Origin: Macrococcus lamae
GTDB taxonomy: Bacteria > Bacillota > Bacilli > Staphylococcales > Staphylococcaceae
Direction: 5' to 3'
NCBI RefSeq assembly: GCF_004359545.1
Contig: NZ_SCWB01000017.1
Span: forward strand, 1 to 35,443
DNA length: 35,443 bases
Of the stretch, positions 6,853-15,362 are shown piece by piece (position 1 is the first letter of the stretch; each line of letters begins with the position of its first letter). The position numbers were made by a program, and so were the translations under genes. The notes beneath the pieces were generated by a model. It was given only the letters and a program-made list of their open reading frames with translations, did not search any database and was not told where the DNA came from.

Positions 6853-7521
6853 TCATTCTTCTGTTATACATCCGTCCTCAAGATGATATAGTTTATCTGT
6901 ATAAGAGAACAGCCGCTGATCATGTGTGATCATGATACACGCTGCCCCCGTTTGTTTAACACGCTGTCTCAACATATCAACGACTTCAGATGCGCGCTCT
7001 TTATCAAGACTTGCGGTCGGTTCATCAGCAAGAATCAGTTTCGGCTCATTCATAAATGCCCGAGCAATGGCTGTCCGCTGTTTTTCTCCTCCGGATAGTT
7101 CCTTTGGATAAGCGGATAAGCGATGTTTAAGACCGAAGGAAGCTAACAGCTGTTCAGCGCGGACAGCTGCTTCTTTTGTGCTTTGACCTGCTTCGGTACC
7201 AATTGCAGTCAACTGATCTTTAACGGTTAAATAAGGGATAAGGTGTGAGGACTGAAAGATAAAACCGATCTCCTTGAGTCTCATGTCTGTTCTAGCGTTA
7301 TCAGACAGAGTCCGCCACGATTTGCCGCCCAATATAATATCGCCGCTCGATGGTGTCAGCAGCGCGCCGATGATCGAAAGCAGTGTACTTTTGCCTGATC
7401 CTGACGGTCCGTACAGAGTAACGATTTCTCCGGAATTGATGGTCAGGTTAATGTTTTTAAGAACAGTTGTCGCCTGTTCACCTGTGCCATATGTTTTTGA
7501 AATATTTTCGATTGAGAGCAT
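6853..7521 (-). CDS. hrtA: Haem-detoxification ABC transporter, ATP-binding protein HrtA
   Basis: This 222-residue ABC ATPase of the MacB/LolD type has Walker A GPSGSGKST, Q-loop FIFQSSHLIPYLTV, signature LSGGEKQR, Walker B LILADEPTAS and switch histidine in MITHD. It pairs with the adjacent FtsX-like permease to form HrtAB, which removes haem from the membrane in Staphylococcus aureus. The assignment rests on the permease and on the divergent hssRS two-component genes, and the length equals HrtA. It starts one base after the hrtB stop. Its ribosome binding site (ggaggag) lies inside the 3' end of hrtB, implying translational coupling. Confidence 0.9.
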   Translation of the reverse strand: MLSIENISKTYGTGEQATTVLKNINLTINSGEIVTLYGPSGSGKSTLLSIIGALLTPSSGDIILGGKSWRTLSDNARTDMRLKEIGFIFQSSHLIPYLTVKDQLTAIGTEAGQSTKEAAVRAEQLLASFGLKHRLSAYPKELSGGEKQRTAIARAFMNEPKLILADEPTASLDKERASEVVDMLRQRVKQTGAACIMITHDQRLFSYTDKLYHLEDGCITEE

Positions 7522-7522
7522 T

Positions 7523-8569
7523 TTATTCTCCTCCTAACGCAATTTGTGGATCTATTTTAATGACTTTGATGAGTGACAGCAGTGCGCCGATCAGTGAGAC
7601 AACAAAGAATAATCCTGCAAGCACTATGACGAGTGTCTGGTTCAAATGAAACGGCATCGTGACCGGCATAAACTGAGCAATGATAACAGTCAGAATAATA
7701 GCAGTCGCTACGCCGACAAATGTTGTGAATATAATTTCCGTCAAGATGACGCGTACGATTTTACCGTTTTTCATCCCGATCGCTTTTAATATGCCGTATT
7801 CGTTCGTCTTCTGTATCGTGATGACATAGAAGAAGGCTGAAATGACGATTGCTGAAATGACAAATAGAAACACGACCATTAACTGTAATGGCATCTGCTC
7901 TGCTTCGTAACTTGGAATCCCTTTTTTCAGCTGATTCTGAGAGATGACTTCCGCTGAATTCAGCGAGTCATTTAAGGATGGGCTATTTTTTTTAAGTAAT
8001 CCGATGTTAGGAGTGACTGCCGGATTGAACCGTTCAAATCCAGATTTTGTGACAACGGCAACAGGTGTATGAGCGTACATTTCTTTTTCAATGAATCCGG
8101 TGATTCGATATTTCATAGGTTTATCTGATGATTTCTTTGATTTAACAGTCATTGTATCGTTTAAATCGAGCGTTTCACGCAGTGACGCATCGACCGCCAT
8201 TTCATGTTCTGTTTTTGGCATATGCCCTTGAACAACTGTACGATTCTGTGCTTCTTTCGAATAGATAGCTGCAACAGATATATTATTGGTCATCGTTAAC
8301 AGCTGCATCGATAGCGTATCAATGTGTTTGTCTTTCAGTATCGCCGCATCTGTCTCACTTAATGCAGATTGCGTCAACTGATGATCGGCATCTTTTGCGA
8401 TGACGTATCGCTCCGCATTCATATGATCAATCATTGAGATGTTATCTTGAGATAAGCCTTGTGCCAGGCTTGTGACGAATAAGACCAGAAAAGCCAGCAG
8501 AAATAATATTGCTGTTATGAGCAAGTATTTCATTTTATAATAAGATAATTCCTTTAAAGCGAGTTTCAT
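7523..8569 (-). CDS. hrtB: Haem-detoxification ABC transporter, permease HrtB
   Basis: This 348-residue FtsX/MacB-type permease has one N-terminal helix (about 15-36), a large extracytoplasmic domain (about 40-225) and three C-terminal helices (about 228-252, 275-300 and 312-337). The conserved NEYGILKAIGMKNG loop precedes the third helix. In S. aureus HrtB binds membrane haem between protomers and works with HrtA. It is first in the hrtBA operon, with ribosome binding site aggaag and an HssR box upstream. The family is certain. The haem function is inferred from gene order and the regulatory site. Confidence 0.9.
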   Translation of the reverse strand: MKLALKELSYYKMKYLLITAILFLLAFLVLFVTSLAQGLSQDNISMIDHMNAERYVIAKDADHQLTQSALSETDAAILKDKHIDTLSMQLLTMTNNISVAAIYSKEAQNRTVVQGHMPKTEHEMAVDASLRETLDLNDTMTVKSKKSSDKPMKYRITGFIEKEMYAHTPVAVVTKSGFERFNPAVTPNIGLLKKNSPSLNDSLNSAEVISQNQLKKGIPSYEAEQMPLQLMVVFLFVISAIVISAFFYVITIQKTNEYGILKAIGMKNGKIVRVILTEIIFTTFVGVATAIILTVIIAQFMPVTMPFHLNQTLVIVLAGLFFVVSLIGALLSLIKVIKIDPQIALGGE

Positions 8570-8600
8570 AGTAATCTTCCTTTCATAACTGATGTTACAG

Positions 8601-8635
8601 TTAGTATAAAGAAGTTATATGAATAGAATATGAAC
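8601..8635. promoter_or_regulatory. HssR box and divergent promoter region of hrtBA/hssRS
   Basis: On the minus strand the spacer reads GTTCATATT-CT-ATTCATATA (8635-8616). This is a 9-bp direct repeat with a 2-bp gap, agreeing with the S. aureus HssR site GTTCATATT-N2-GTTCATATT. A -10-like TATACT for hrtBA lies at 8608-8603, placing the box over the -35, the expected activator position. For hssRS, TTAGTA (8601-8606), 17 bp and TAGAAT (8624-8629) is a weaker promoter candidate overlapping the same box. Confidence 0.85.
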
Positions 8636-8650
8636 TATAGGAGAGACGTC

Positions 8651-9316
8651 ATGAAACCCAGTATTTTAATTGTGGATGATGAAAAGAACATTAGAGAGAT
8701 GATAAGTCACGGTCTGATAGATTATCAAGTGACAGAAGCAGCAGATGCAGAGCAAGCTGTTCAAGAGCTTGACAAAGGACATATCGACTTATGTGTTGTT
8801 GATGTGATGATGCCGGGGATGAACGGCTTTTTACTGTGCGAGGATATTAAACAGTATTATCAGAAGCCTGTAATTATGCTGACCGCGAGAAGTGAGCTCA
8901 ATGATAAACGGCAGGCTTTTGAAGCAGGTTCCGATGATTACGTGACGAAACCCTTCAGTACTGAAGAGCTTCAATTTAGAATCAATGCGGTACTCAGTCG
9001 TTATCAGTTGTCACCTGAACATCTTAAACTTGGAAATGTTGACCTGAATCATGAAAGTTATGAAGTCTATATTAATGATCAGACATTATACCTGCCGCGT
9101 AAAGAGTTTGAACTCTTACATAAATTAATGGCGCATGAACCGAAAGTCGCTAAAAGAGATGTTCTCATCACCGAAATATGGGGTTATGACTTCGATGGGG
9201 ACGAGCGAACGATAGACGTTCATGTTAAACGGCTGAGAAAACGTCTGACTGCTGCCCAGGCAACTATAGAAATAATGACAGTGCGCGGTGTCGGTTATAA
9301 GGTGCAGCATGTTTAA
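8651..9316 (+). CDS. hssR: Haem-sensing response regulator HssR (OmpR/PhoB family)
   Basis: The 221-residue protein has an N-terminal receiver domain (acidic D9/D10, phosphoacceptor D51 in VVDVMMPG, T in MLTAR, K in YVTKPF). A C-terminal winged-helix domain ends in IWGYDFDGDERTIDVHVKRLRKRL and RGVGYKV. The GYD-x-DGDERT stretch is especially like S. aureus HssR. Phosphorylated by HssS, it activates hrtBA. The ATG at 8651 is chosen over the ATG at 8630 because aggagag (8639-8645) sits five bases upstream, and the longer form would begin inside the HssR box. The hssS start overlaps its end. Confidence 0.92.
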   Translation: MKPSILIVDDEKNIREMISHGLIDYQVTEAADAEQAVQELDKGHIDLCVVDVMMPGMNGFLLCEDIKQYYQKPVIMLTARSELNDKRQAFEAGSDDYVTKPFSTEELQFRINAVLSRYQLSPEHLKLGNVDLNHESYEVYINDQTLYLPRKEFELLHKLMAHEPKVAKRDVLITEIWGYDFDGDERTIDVHVKRLRKRLTAAQATIEIMTVRGVGYKVQHV

Positions 9317-10652
9317 ACGACTGTCGACACAATTTATCGCTTCGACGCTTCTTGTCATGCTGCTCAGCAGTCTTCTTGCGTTCATGCTGGCAAATGTCTA
9401 CTATCATATTTACTTAAAACCGGAAAATGATGCGCGCATTACCAGGACACTAGAGCAGCAAAAAGCATTTATTTTGAAGCATCAGACCATTAGCAGCTCC
9501 GATTTCTTTAACCAGCTGGCTGACTTAAACTTTCAGGTCATTGCCATACATCATGGTAAAAAGACTTTTTATGGTACACCGTTTCGTGTAGATAACCTGA
9601 AGACCAGCCCATTGAATCACAAGACCTATCATGGCATTAAACATAGACCTTTTAACATCATCATCACTGGCTTCTTTGACAATGAGACTGAGAATACAGT
9701 CGGTACGACCATGAAGGTGGCAGGCAGTGAATTTGATGTCTACATCAGACCGGACGTCGGTCAAAGTATGGCAGAATTTCGAATTTTCCTTGCGATACTG
9801 CTGCTGTTAATTGTGTTGTTCTCTGTGTTATTTGTTCTGCTCAGTTCAAAGAACATTGTCAGTCCGGTAGTCAAACTGAAATCATTTGCCGAGCGTATAA
9901 GACAAGGTGATTACAGCAATGTAGCGGCTGTCAGAAGACAGGATGAAATAGGTGTACTCGCCCGCGAAATGGAAGAGATGAGCCGAACAATCAAAAGTCA
10001 TCAGGAGATGAACGAACGCTTTGTGGCTAACGTCAGCCATGAGATTCAGTCACCGATTACTAATCTGCTCGGCTTAACACGTCGGCTGAAAGACCAGCAG
10101 GATCTATCACTCATTACTGAGATTGAACATCAGTCTGAACGCCTCAGCAAGCTAACGAGCCAGCTGCTGCTGCTTGCTGCCATTGATAATGAAGGTATTG
10201 AACTAACCTGTGATTCATTTAATGGAAGACGCATGATCCAGGAAGTGATTCATTCGATGATGTATCAGCTGGACCGTAAAGATCAGCTGGTCATCGCAGC
10301 ACTTGATGATATCCAGATTAATGGACACCGTGATTTATTATTTCAGCTTGTCACCAACTTATTATCGAACGCGGTCAAATATTCTCCGCCTGAGGCAGAA
10401 ATACGAATCGCCTTAAAGTCGAATAACGGCCATCCAGTTCTTACCGTCAGTGATCATGGGCAGGGGATGAGTGAAGAGACAAAGATGCACTTGTTTGAAA
10501 GATTTTACAAGGCAGACGTCAATGAAGATGAAGTCCCGTCTAATGGTCTCGGTATGGCGATAGTCCATGAAATCGTCCTCCTTCATCAGGCGGATATCAA
10601 AGTTGACAGTAAAGCCGGCAAAGGGACGACGTTCACAGTAACTTTCCAGTGA
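9309..10652 (+). CDS. hssS: Haem-sensor histidine kinase HssS
   Basis: The 447-residue protein has TM1 (about 8-30), an extracytoplasmic sensor of about 125 residues, TM2 (about 157-180), HAMP (about 182-235), a HisKA segment with H244 in ANVSHEIQSPITN, and a HATPase domain with N-box QLVTNLLSNAVKYS, G1 DHGQGM and G2 GLGMAI. HEIQSP instead of the common HELRTP, and the total length, fit HssS (457 aa in S. aureus). It senses membrane haem damage and phosphorylates HssR. The ATG at 9309 overlaps the hssR stop. An in-frame GTG at 9288 would add seven residues but lies within hssR without a clear ribosome binding site. Confidence 0.92.
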   Translation: MFKRLSTQFIASTLLVMLLSSLLAFMLANVYYHIYLKPENDARITRTLEQQKAFILKHQTISSSDFFNQLADLNFQVIAIHHGKKTFYGTPFRVDNLKTSPLNHKTYHGIKHRPFNIIITGFFDNETENTVGTTMKVAGSEFDVYIRPDVGQSMAEFRIFLAILLLLIVLFSVLFVLLSSKNIVSPVVKLKSFAERIRQGDYSNVAAVRRQDEIGVLAREMEEMSRTIKSHQEMNERFVANVSHEIQSPITNLLGLTRRLKDQQDLSLITEIEHQSERLSKLTSQLLLLAAIDNEGIELTCDSFNGRRMIQEVIHSMMYQLDRKDQLVIAALDDIQINGHRDLLFQLVTNLLSNAVKYSPPEAEIRIALKSNNGHPVLTVSDHGQGMSEETKMHLFERFYKADVNEDEVPSNGLGMAIVHEIVLLHQADIKVDSKAGKGTTFTVTFQ

Positions 10653-10671
10653 TGATGTCTGCACCTATAAC

Positions 10672-10700
10672 TTGTGTTAAACTTATGACAATGTTAATAA
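10672..10700 (+). promoter_or_regulatory. Candidate promoter for rsgA-rpe-thiN
   Basis: TTGTGT (10672-10677), a 17-bp spacer and TAATAA (10695-10700) lie 33 bp before the rsgA GTG. No terminator was seen after hssS, so read-through from hssRS is also possible. Confidence 0.4.
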
Positions 10701-10732
10701 AACTGATTGAAGACTTTAAATGAGGTGACTGT

Positions 10733-11608
10733 GTGAGAGAAGGAATAATTTATAAGGCATTAAGTGGCTTCTACTATGTAGATAGTAGAGGAGAAAGCTT
10801 TCAGTGTCGAGCTCGCGGTGTTTTCCGTAAAAAAGGACTGACTCCGCTTGTCGGTGATCAAGTTTTATTTCAGATTGAGAACGAGACGGACGGTTATATC
10901 ACTGAACTTAAACCGCGTTCCAATGAACTGAAAAGGCCTCCTGTCGCAAACATCAATCAAGTGCTCGTCGTCATGAGTGCTAAGGAACCGGAATTCAGTA
11001 AAAATCTGATAGATAAGTTTCTGGTCATCGTTGAAAGCTTTGATATCGCTCCGTGTCTTATCGTTACCAAGAAGGATCTGTTGAACGATGAGCAGATTGC
11101 TGTGATTGAAAAACATCTGGCAGACTATGAAGCGATTGGATATAGAACCTATTTTGTATCGAACCTGGAAGATCAATCAGCACTGTCAAAAATATTAGTG
11201 GATGGCATCAATGTATTGAGCGGTCAGTCCGGTGTCGGCAAATCTTCTCTCATCAATGCGGTGAAACCTAACAGCAATCTTGAGACGGGTGTGATTTCAA
11301 GTGCATTAAATCGTGGTAAACATACGACGAGACATGTCGAGTTGATACAGGTGGATGGCAAATATTTAGCGGATACACCGGGATTCAGCGCGCTTGATAT
11401 CGCTCATATTGACAAATATGTGCTGAAAAACTGTTTTCCGGAATTTGCAGCTCGCGAGGAACAGTGCAAATACAGAGAATGTCTGCATGTCAATGAGCCG
11501 GCATGTGCGATTAAAGACGCTGTGCAGTCAGGAGACATTATGCAGTCGAGGTATGATAATTACTTGCAGCTGATGAATGAAATAGAGACGAGAAAGGCGA
11601 GATATTAA
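10733..11608 (+). CDS. rsgA: Small ribosomal subunit biogenesis GTPase RsgA (YloQ/CpgA)
   Basis: This 291-residue protein has an N-terminal OB fold (about 1-65), then a circularly permuted GTPase with motifs in the order G4 TKKD (about 118), G1 GQSGVGKSS (about 163), G3 DTPG (about 217). A C-terminal zinc site (C-x6-C-x-H-x5-C in the EEQCKYRECLHVNEPAC region) completes it. It checks late 30S maturation near the decoding centre. The GTG start at 10733 has tgaggtga upstream. Its stop overlaps the rpe start (TAATG). In Bacillus and Staphylococcus a Ser/Thr kinase and phosphatase precede this gene; here hssS does. Confidence 0.95.
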   Translation: MREGIIYKALSGFYYVDSRGESFQCRARGVFRKKGLTPLVGDQVLFQIENETDGYITELKPRSNELKRPPVANINQVLVVMSAKEPEFSKNLIDKFLVIVESFDIAPCLIVTKKDLLNDEQIAVIEKHLADYEAIGYRTYFVSNLEDQSALSKILVDGINVLSGQSGVGKSSLINAVKPNSNLETGVISSALNRGKHTTRHVELIQVDGKYLADTPGFSALDIAHIDKYVLKNCFPEFAAREEQCKYRECLHVNEPACAIKDAVQSGDIMQSRYDNYLQLMNEIETRKARY

Positions 11609-12255
11609 TGGTTAAAATTGCTCCGAGCTTATTATCGTGTGATTTTACAAAACTTCAGGAAGAAGTAAAGAAATTAGAAGAGAGTGGTGTAGATTACCTG
11701 CATTTTGATGTGATGGACGGTCAGTTCGTGCCTAATATTTCTTTTGGTCTGCCGATTTTAGAGCAACTCCGTCAAATAACGCATCTTCCGATTGACAGCC
11801 ATTTGATGATTGCGAATCCTGAAGTGTTCGTCGGTCAGTTCGCCGATGCCGGGAGTGATATCATTACGGTACACCTTGAAGCTACGCCTCATATTCACCG
11901 GGTACTTCAGATGATCAGACAGCATGATAAAAAAGCAGGTGTCACGATTAACCCTGGAACAAATGTGAATTTACTTGATCCCATTTTATCAGAAGTCGAC
12001 CTTGTGCTGGTTATGACGGTCAATCCAGGATTTGGCGGTCAGTCATTCATTGAAGGTATGCTTGAGAAGATCAGTTATCTGGACGACTATCGCAAAGCAA
12101 ATGGGTTATCCTATGAAATTGAAGTAGACGGAGGCGTTAACGCCGAAACAGCAGCATTATGCAGAGAACGAGGTGCAGACGTGCTGGTCGCAGGCTCCTA
12201 TTTCTTTAAGCATGACGATTATCATGAACCTGTGCGTCGATTAAGAGGTGAATAA
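11608..12255 (+). CDS. rpe: Ribulose-phosphate 3-epimerase
   Basis: This 215-residue TIM barrel interconverts ribulose 5-phosphate and xylulose 5-phosphate in the pentose phosphate pathway. Visible family blocks are APSLLSCDF, the metal-site HFDVMDGQFVPN, SHLM, MTVNPGFGGQSFI and EVDGGVN, with the catalytic Asp pair in DVMD and VDGG. Length is normal. It overlaps rsgA by one base and leads directly into thiN, an order shared with Bacillus and staphylococci. Confidence 0.97.
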   Translation: MVKIAPSLLSCDFTKLQEEVKKLEESGVDYLHFDVMDGQFVPNISFGLPILEQLRQITHLPIDSHLMIANPEVFVGQFADAGSDIITVHLEATPHIHRVLQMIRQHDKKAGVTINPGTNVNLLDPILSEVDLVLVMTVNPGFGGQSFIEGMLEKISYLDDYRKANGLSYEIEVDGGVNAETAALCRERGADVLVAGSYFFKHDDYHEPVRRLRGE

Positions 12256-12256
12256 T

Positions 12257-12892
12257 ATGGATCTACATGTACTTTGCACATCACATAATATCAATGAAGA
12301 CACTTTACAGCAGCTTGCTCATGAGGATTGGCTCGGGATTGACTATGGAACTGTCGTACTACTTAGACATCATATCACACCGATTGCAGCTTTTGGAGAT
12401 TTCGATTCAACGACTGCTGAAGAACACCAGCTGATCAATGAACACTTAGAAGTAGAGGTATTGCCATCTGAAAAGAATGAAACAGATCTCGAAGTCGGTA
12501 TTCGATATGCATTGACACTGGACTATGATAGAGTATTTATTCACGGTGCGACCGGTGGACGGATGGACCATTTTATCGGTAATGTCCAGTCTCTCGCACA
12601 TCCTGACGTGATTCTCTCTGAGAGTGAATTTTATATCATTGACGAGCAGAATATTATTCAAGTATTAGCAGCCGGAACGCATGTTATTACCCATGCTGAA
12701 CAAATGAAGTATGTTTCATTTATGCCTATCGGTGAACAAGTCATCCTGACGATTGAAGGACTGAAATATCATTTACCTCGTACCATGCTTGAATTCGGCA
12801 GGACACGGACTGTTTCCAATGAGTTTATCACTGACCGTGCAGAGGTGACTGTAGAAAACGGTATGATTTACATGGTTCAGAGCAGAGATTAA
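12257..12892 (+). CDS. thiN: Thiamine pyrophosphokinase
   Basis: This 211-residue protein transfers pyrophosphate from ATP to thiamine, giving thiamine diphosphate. Motifs are GIDYGT, GDFDSTT, SEKNETDLE (substrate and metal site) and GATGGRMDHFIGN, followed by the beta-barrel dimer domain. The ATG at 12257 is chosen over an in-frame GTG at 12248 because aagaggtg (12243-12250) is correctly spaced for the ATG. It begins one base after the rpe stop and ends the rsgA operon. Confidence 0.93.
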   Translation: MDLHVLCTSHNINEDTLQQLAHEDWLGIDYGTVVLLRHHITPIAAFGDFDSTTAEEHQLINEHLEVEVLPSEKNETDLEVGIRYALTLDYDRVFIHGATGGRMDHFIGNVQSLAHPDVILSESEFYIIDEQNIIQVLAAGTHVITHAEQMKYVSFMPIGEQVILTIEGLKYHLPRTMLEFGRTRTVSNEFITDRAEVTVENGMIYMVQSRD

Positions 12893-12904
12893 TAAAAGTG
12901 AACA

Positions 12905-12940
12905 CAAAAAAAAAGACCTTCCACACAAAGGTCTTTTTTT
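12905..12940. terminator. Shared terminator between thiN and rpmB
   Basis: A stem of aaagacctt/aaggtcttt, extended by flanking A and T runs (about 12907-12919 with 12928-12940), closes a short ccacac loop. The A-run on one side and T-run on the other serve both converging genes. Confidence 0.9.
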
Positions 12941-12957
12941 CTGTATCTATATAGTCA

Positions 12958-13146
12958 TTAAACGCGAGTCACTTTACCTGATTTTAATGCACGAGTAGAA
13001 ACCCATACACGTTTCGGTTTGCCATCTACAAGAATTCTAACTTTTTGTAAGTTAGCGTTCCAGCGACGTTTATTCGCATTCATAGCATGAGAACGATTGT
13101 TACCTGTTACGGCTTTGCGGCCTGTAACGTGACATACTTTAGCCAT
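12958..13146 (-). CDS. rpmB: 50S ribosomal protein L28
   Basis: This 62-residue basic protein contains [29 protein letters not shown] and [12 protein letters not shown], which are diagnostic of bacterial L28. Only one cysteine is present, so this is the zinc-independent form. An aaaggagg ribosome binding site precedes the ATG. It is transcribed alone, opposite to its neighbours thiN and yloU, as in Bacillus and Staphylococcus. Confidence 0.98.
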   Translation of the reverse strand: MAKVCHVTGRKAVTGNNRSHAMNANKRRWNANLQKVRILVDGKPKRVWVSTRALKSGKVTRV

Positions 13147-13233
13147 GTGATTTCCTCCTTTAATGATATATAGAGATACACTTATCTTTTACATACCATA
13201 GTAATTTAACACAAAAGTAGATTCAGTGCAACT

Positions 13234-14238
13234 TTATTGTTGAGATTCTTCTAACTGTCTGATTATCTTCGAGACTTCTGATTTAACCGCTTTGCTCTGA
13301 TCTGCCGGATTACTGGAGTAGCGGCAGTCATTGAACAGTTGCAGCAGCTGCTCTGAACCATTGAAGCGGCTTAAATAATCATGAAACGTGTCAGACGTTA
13401 CATAATAGATGGAATGTTCAAGACCTGCTTTTTCGAGTCGCCTGAACTGCCTGATATAACTTTTTGGCAGTGAGGAGCGGAAATCAAACTCCTCGTTTCT
13501 GAACTGATGGTGACGGGCAGGAGTAGAAACTGCCGGTGTCGGAAGGAAGTGGAAGGCGTTTCTAAACTTATATATAACAAAAGCAGCGGCAGCAAGAGCA
13601 ATGGATCCAACAATGTAATAAAACGACGGATTTGTTTTTGGTGTGCTTTCTACTTTTGGTATTTCGCGATTTTTACTCAGTTCTTCGTTCATTTTTTCAT
13701 AGTCATCGTTCTTATCAAGCGGACGGATTTCAAAGTCAAATTTTCTGATCCAGTCCACCGGCACCTGCTGGATAATGAACGGATATACAAACTTAAGCAG
13801 TGTAATACCGATAATCAATGCGATCACAGGGAAAATAATGGGTTTTATATCTTTAGTCGACCGGTCTGTAACCATAAGAATAATGATTAATAAAGCATGG
13901 ATGCCATAAAGGATAGCGATTTCACGATGCGCTGGATTGAAGATCACATGAACAACATAAAATAATTGAATATAAAGCAGGAGTGGAAACGGCTCAGCCA
14001 TTGAATAATAGATAACTATCAGAGCAATCAGCAGCAGCAGATAGATTAATGACAGGCTGCTTGAAAATGCGAGAACCACATTAGCAGCTATCAGCACGAG
14101 CAAACCGGTCTGACGTCTTCCTGCTACATAAAAATAAACGCAGAGCGGCGTCAGCAGTATGATATACAAGGAATGCCAGTCGATTAAGAGGAGAGGTAAA
14201 GTGATTAAAGTCATATGTGCAATTAATCTAAGATTCAT
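13234..14238 (-). CDS. Polytopic membrane protein with DUF4129-like C-terminus, transglutaminase-less
   Basis: This 334-residue third gene of the MoxR operon has six to seven hydrophobic helices in residues 1-145. A polar stretch (about 150-195, lysine- and glutamate-rich) follows, then one further helix (about 200-218). The cytosolic tail, with RSSLPKSYIRQFRRLEKAG, TSDTFHDYL and FNDCRYSS, resembles the DUF4129 tail of YebA/TgpA-type proteins. Those partners are roughly twice this length and carry a transglutaminase core between the helices, and no Cys-His-Asp core is seen here. The start MNLRL overlaps the DUF58 stop by ATGA and has ggaggt upstream; a longer reading lacks a ribosome binding site. 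Function unknown. Confidence 0.65.
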   Translation of the reverse strand: MNLRLIAHMTLITLPLLLIDWHSLYIILLTPLCVYFYVAGRRQTGLLVLIAANVVLAFSSSLSLIYLLLLIALIVIYYSMAEPFPLLLYIQLFYVVHVIFNPAHREIAILYGIHALLIIILMVTDRSTKDIKPIIFPVIALIIGITLLKFVYPFIIQQVPVDWIRKFDFEIRPLDKNDDYEKMNEELSKNREIPKVESTPKTNPSFYYIVGSIALAAAAFVIYKFRNAFHFLPTPAVSTPARHHQFRNEEFDFRSSLPKSYIRQFRRLEKAGLEHSIYYVTSDTFHDYLSRFNGSEQLLQLFNDCRYSSNPADQSKAVKSEVSKIIRQLEESQQ

Positions 14239-15362
14239 TCGCTTACCTCCATATAGACAGGTGAAATGAGACATCTGTTGAACATATCCTTCACTGACTG
14301 TTCTGCTGGACCAAAATGATACCATACTCCGTTTTCGTGAATCTGTTCTGTCATCGTCTGAATAAGACTAGTATAAGGCAGTATATAGCTGTCTCGTGAA
14401 AACGTCGCAATCAACCGGTGCAGTTCATCTTTCATGATTTCCTGATTGATATAGAGGATAGGTGACTCATTACTCGTGATATACGAAATTGTATTAATCC
14501 CAATATAAAACGGATTGCCCTGATCATAAAGCGTCAACGCAAAGTGAGCCAGTTCCCTTAAGTCACTTTCTATCGAAGCATTGACCGTATTGTAATTGCC
14601 GACGTTCAGAGAAAGAATGACTGCATGATTGACAGCAATTTCAGTCTGTTTCACCAACAATGCCTGTGATTTCAATGTAGCAGGCCAGTCCAGTTGATTG
14701 AAGGGTTGCGTATAATCATATAGACTGTTCGAAAATTTTTCCATGCTGTCACCATGTTCAGTCCTGTTTGACACTTCATCAACAGCATGCTGATCGATCG
14801 ACCGCATTTCAAAATTGCCGTATGATGCATAGAGTCTGCTTAAATAAGTTTTAGGTTCGAAGTTGACTTGCTGGATATGGAATTGTCCAGGCAGGTGGAT
14901 ATTTTGGATAATAATCTGAAAGGCACCGCGTTCTTGAATAAAAATCGGGATATCAATTTTTGATATACCTGTTGCAGCAAGTGTATAAGACATACTTCCT
15001 TGATGATTGGAGAAGTAATGACTGCCGTTTGAAATAGATAGGTGGAGCGTCATAGTAGTGTTGACATGTTCTAGTGACCGAATATAAATCGTGTAGTTGA
15101 ACCATTTTCCTACGACTGGATAAATATGATGTCTGTCATCTTCTATTTTTATCGATCGTATTAAACGATAGTTCTCACGATTCTCAAGGATAATCATCAG
15201 AATAATAATCATCAGAATAAGGGCGATAACAAAATGGTCAGTCAGCAGCATGACAATGACAGCAATGATCATCAAAAAGATAATGAGACGCATTTTTAAC
15301 TGTGCATTCTGATCGATAAAAACCTGACCTACAATAGGTACTTTTTTAGAGCGCCGGAACAT
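14235..15362 (-). CDS. DUF58 domain protein (MoxR partner)
   Basis: The 375-residue protein has two N-terminal membrane helices (about 24-41 and 45-60) and a beta-rich central part. A C-terminal DUF58 region is recognised from LYDYTQPFNQLDWPATLKSQALLVKQ, corresponding to the family block R-x-Y-x-x-G-D-x-x-R-x-I-x-W-x-x-[ST]-A-R. The block is degenerate: the GD pair and the arginine are gone while the tryptophan remains. DUF58 proteins pair with MoxR ATPases and have a vWA-like fold; their biochemical role is unsettled. The ATG at 15362 (aggtg upstream) is preferred to an in-frame GTG at 15371. It overlaps the MoxR gene by 17 bp. Confidence 0.75.
   Translation of the reverse strand: MFRRSKKVPIVGQVFIDQNAQLKMRLIIFLMIIAVIVMLLTDHFVIALILMIIILMIILENRENYRLIRSIKIEDDRHHIYPVVGKWFNYTIYIRSLEHVNTTMTLHLSISNGSHYFSNHQGSMSYTLAATGISKIDIPIFIQERGAFQIIIQNIHLPGQFHIQQVNFEPKTYLSRLYASYGNFEMRSIDQHAVDEVSNRTEHGDSMEKFSNSLYDYTQPFNQLDWPATLKSQALLVKQTEIAVNHAVILSLNVGNYNTVNASIESDLRELAHFALTLYDQGNPFYIGINTISYITSNESPILYINQEIMKDELHRLIATFSRDSYILPYTSLIQTMTEQIHENGVWYHFGPAEQSVKDMFNRCLISPVYMEVSE

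Noticed and set aside
6853-10652. Bacitracin-type (BceAB-BceRS) resistance module
   Set aside because: The permease has four helices and 348 residues, not ten helices and about 650, and the intergenic site matches the HssR box.
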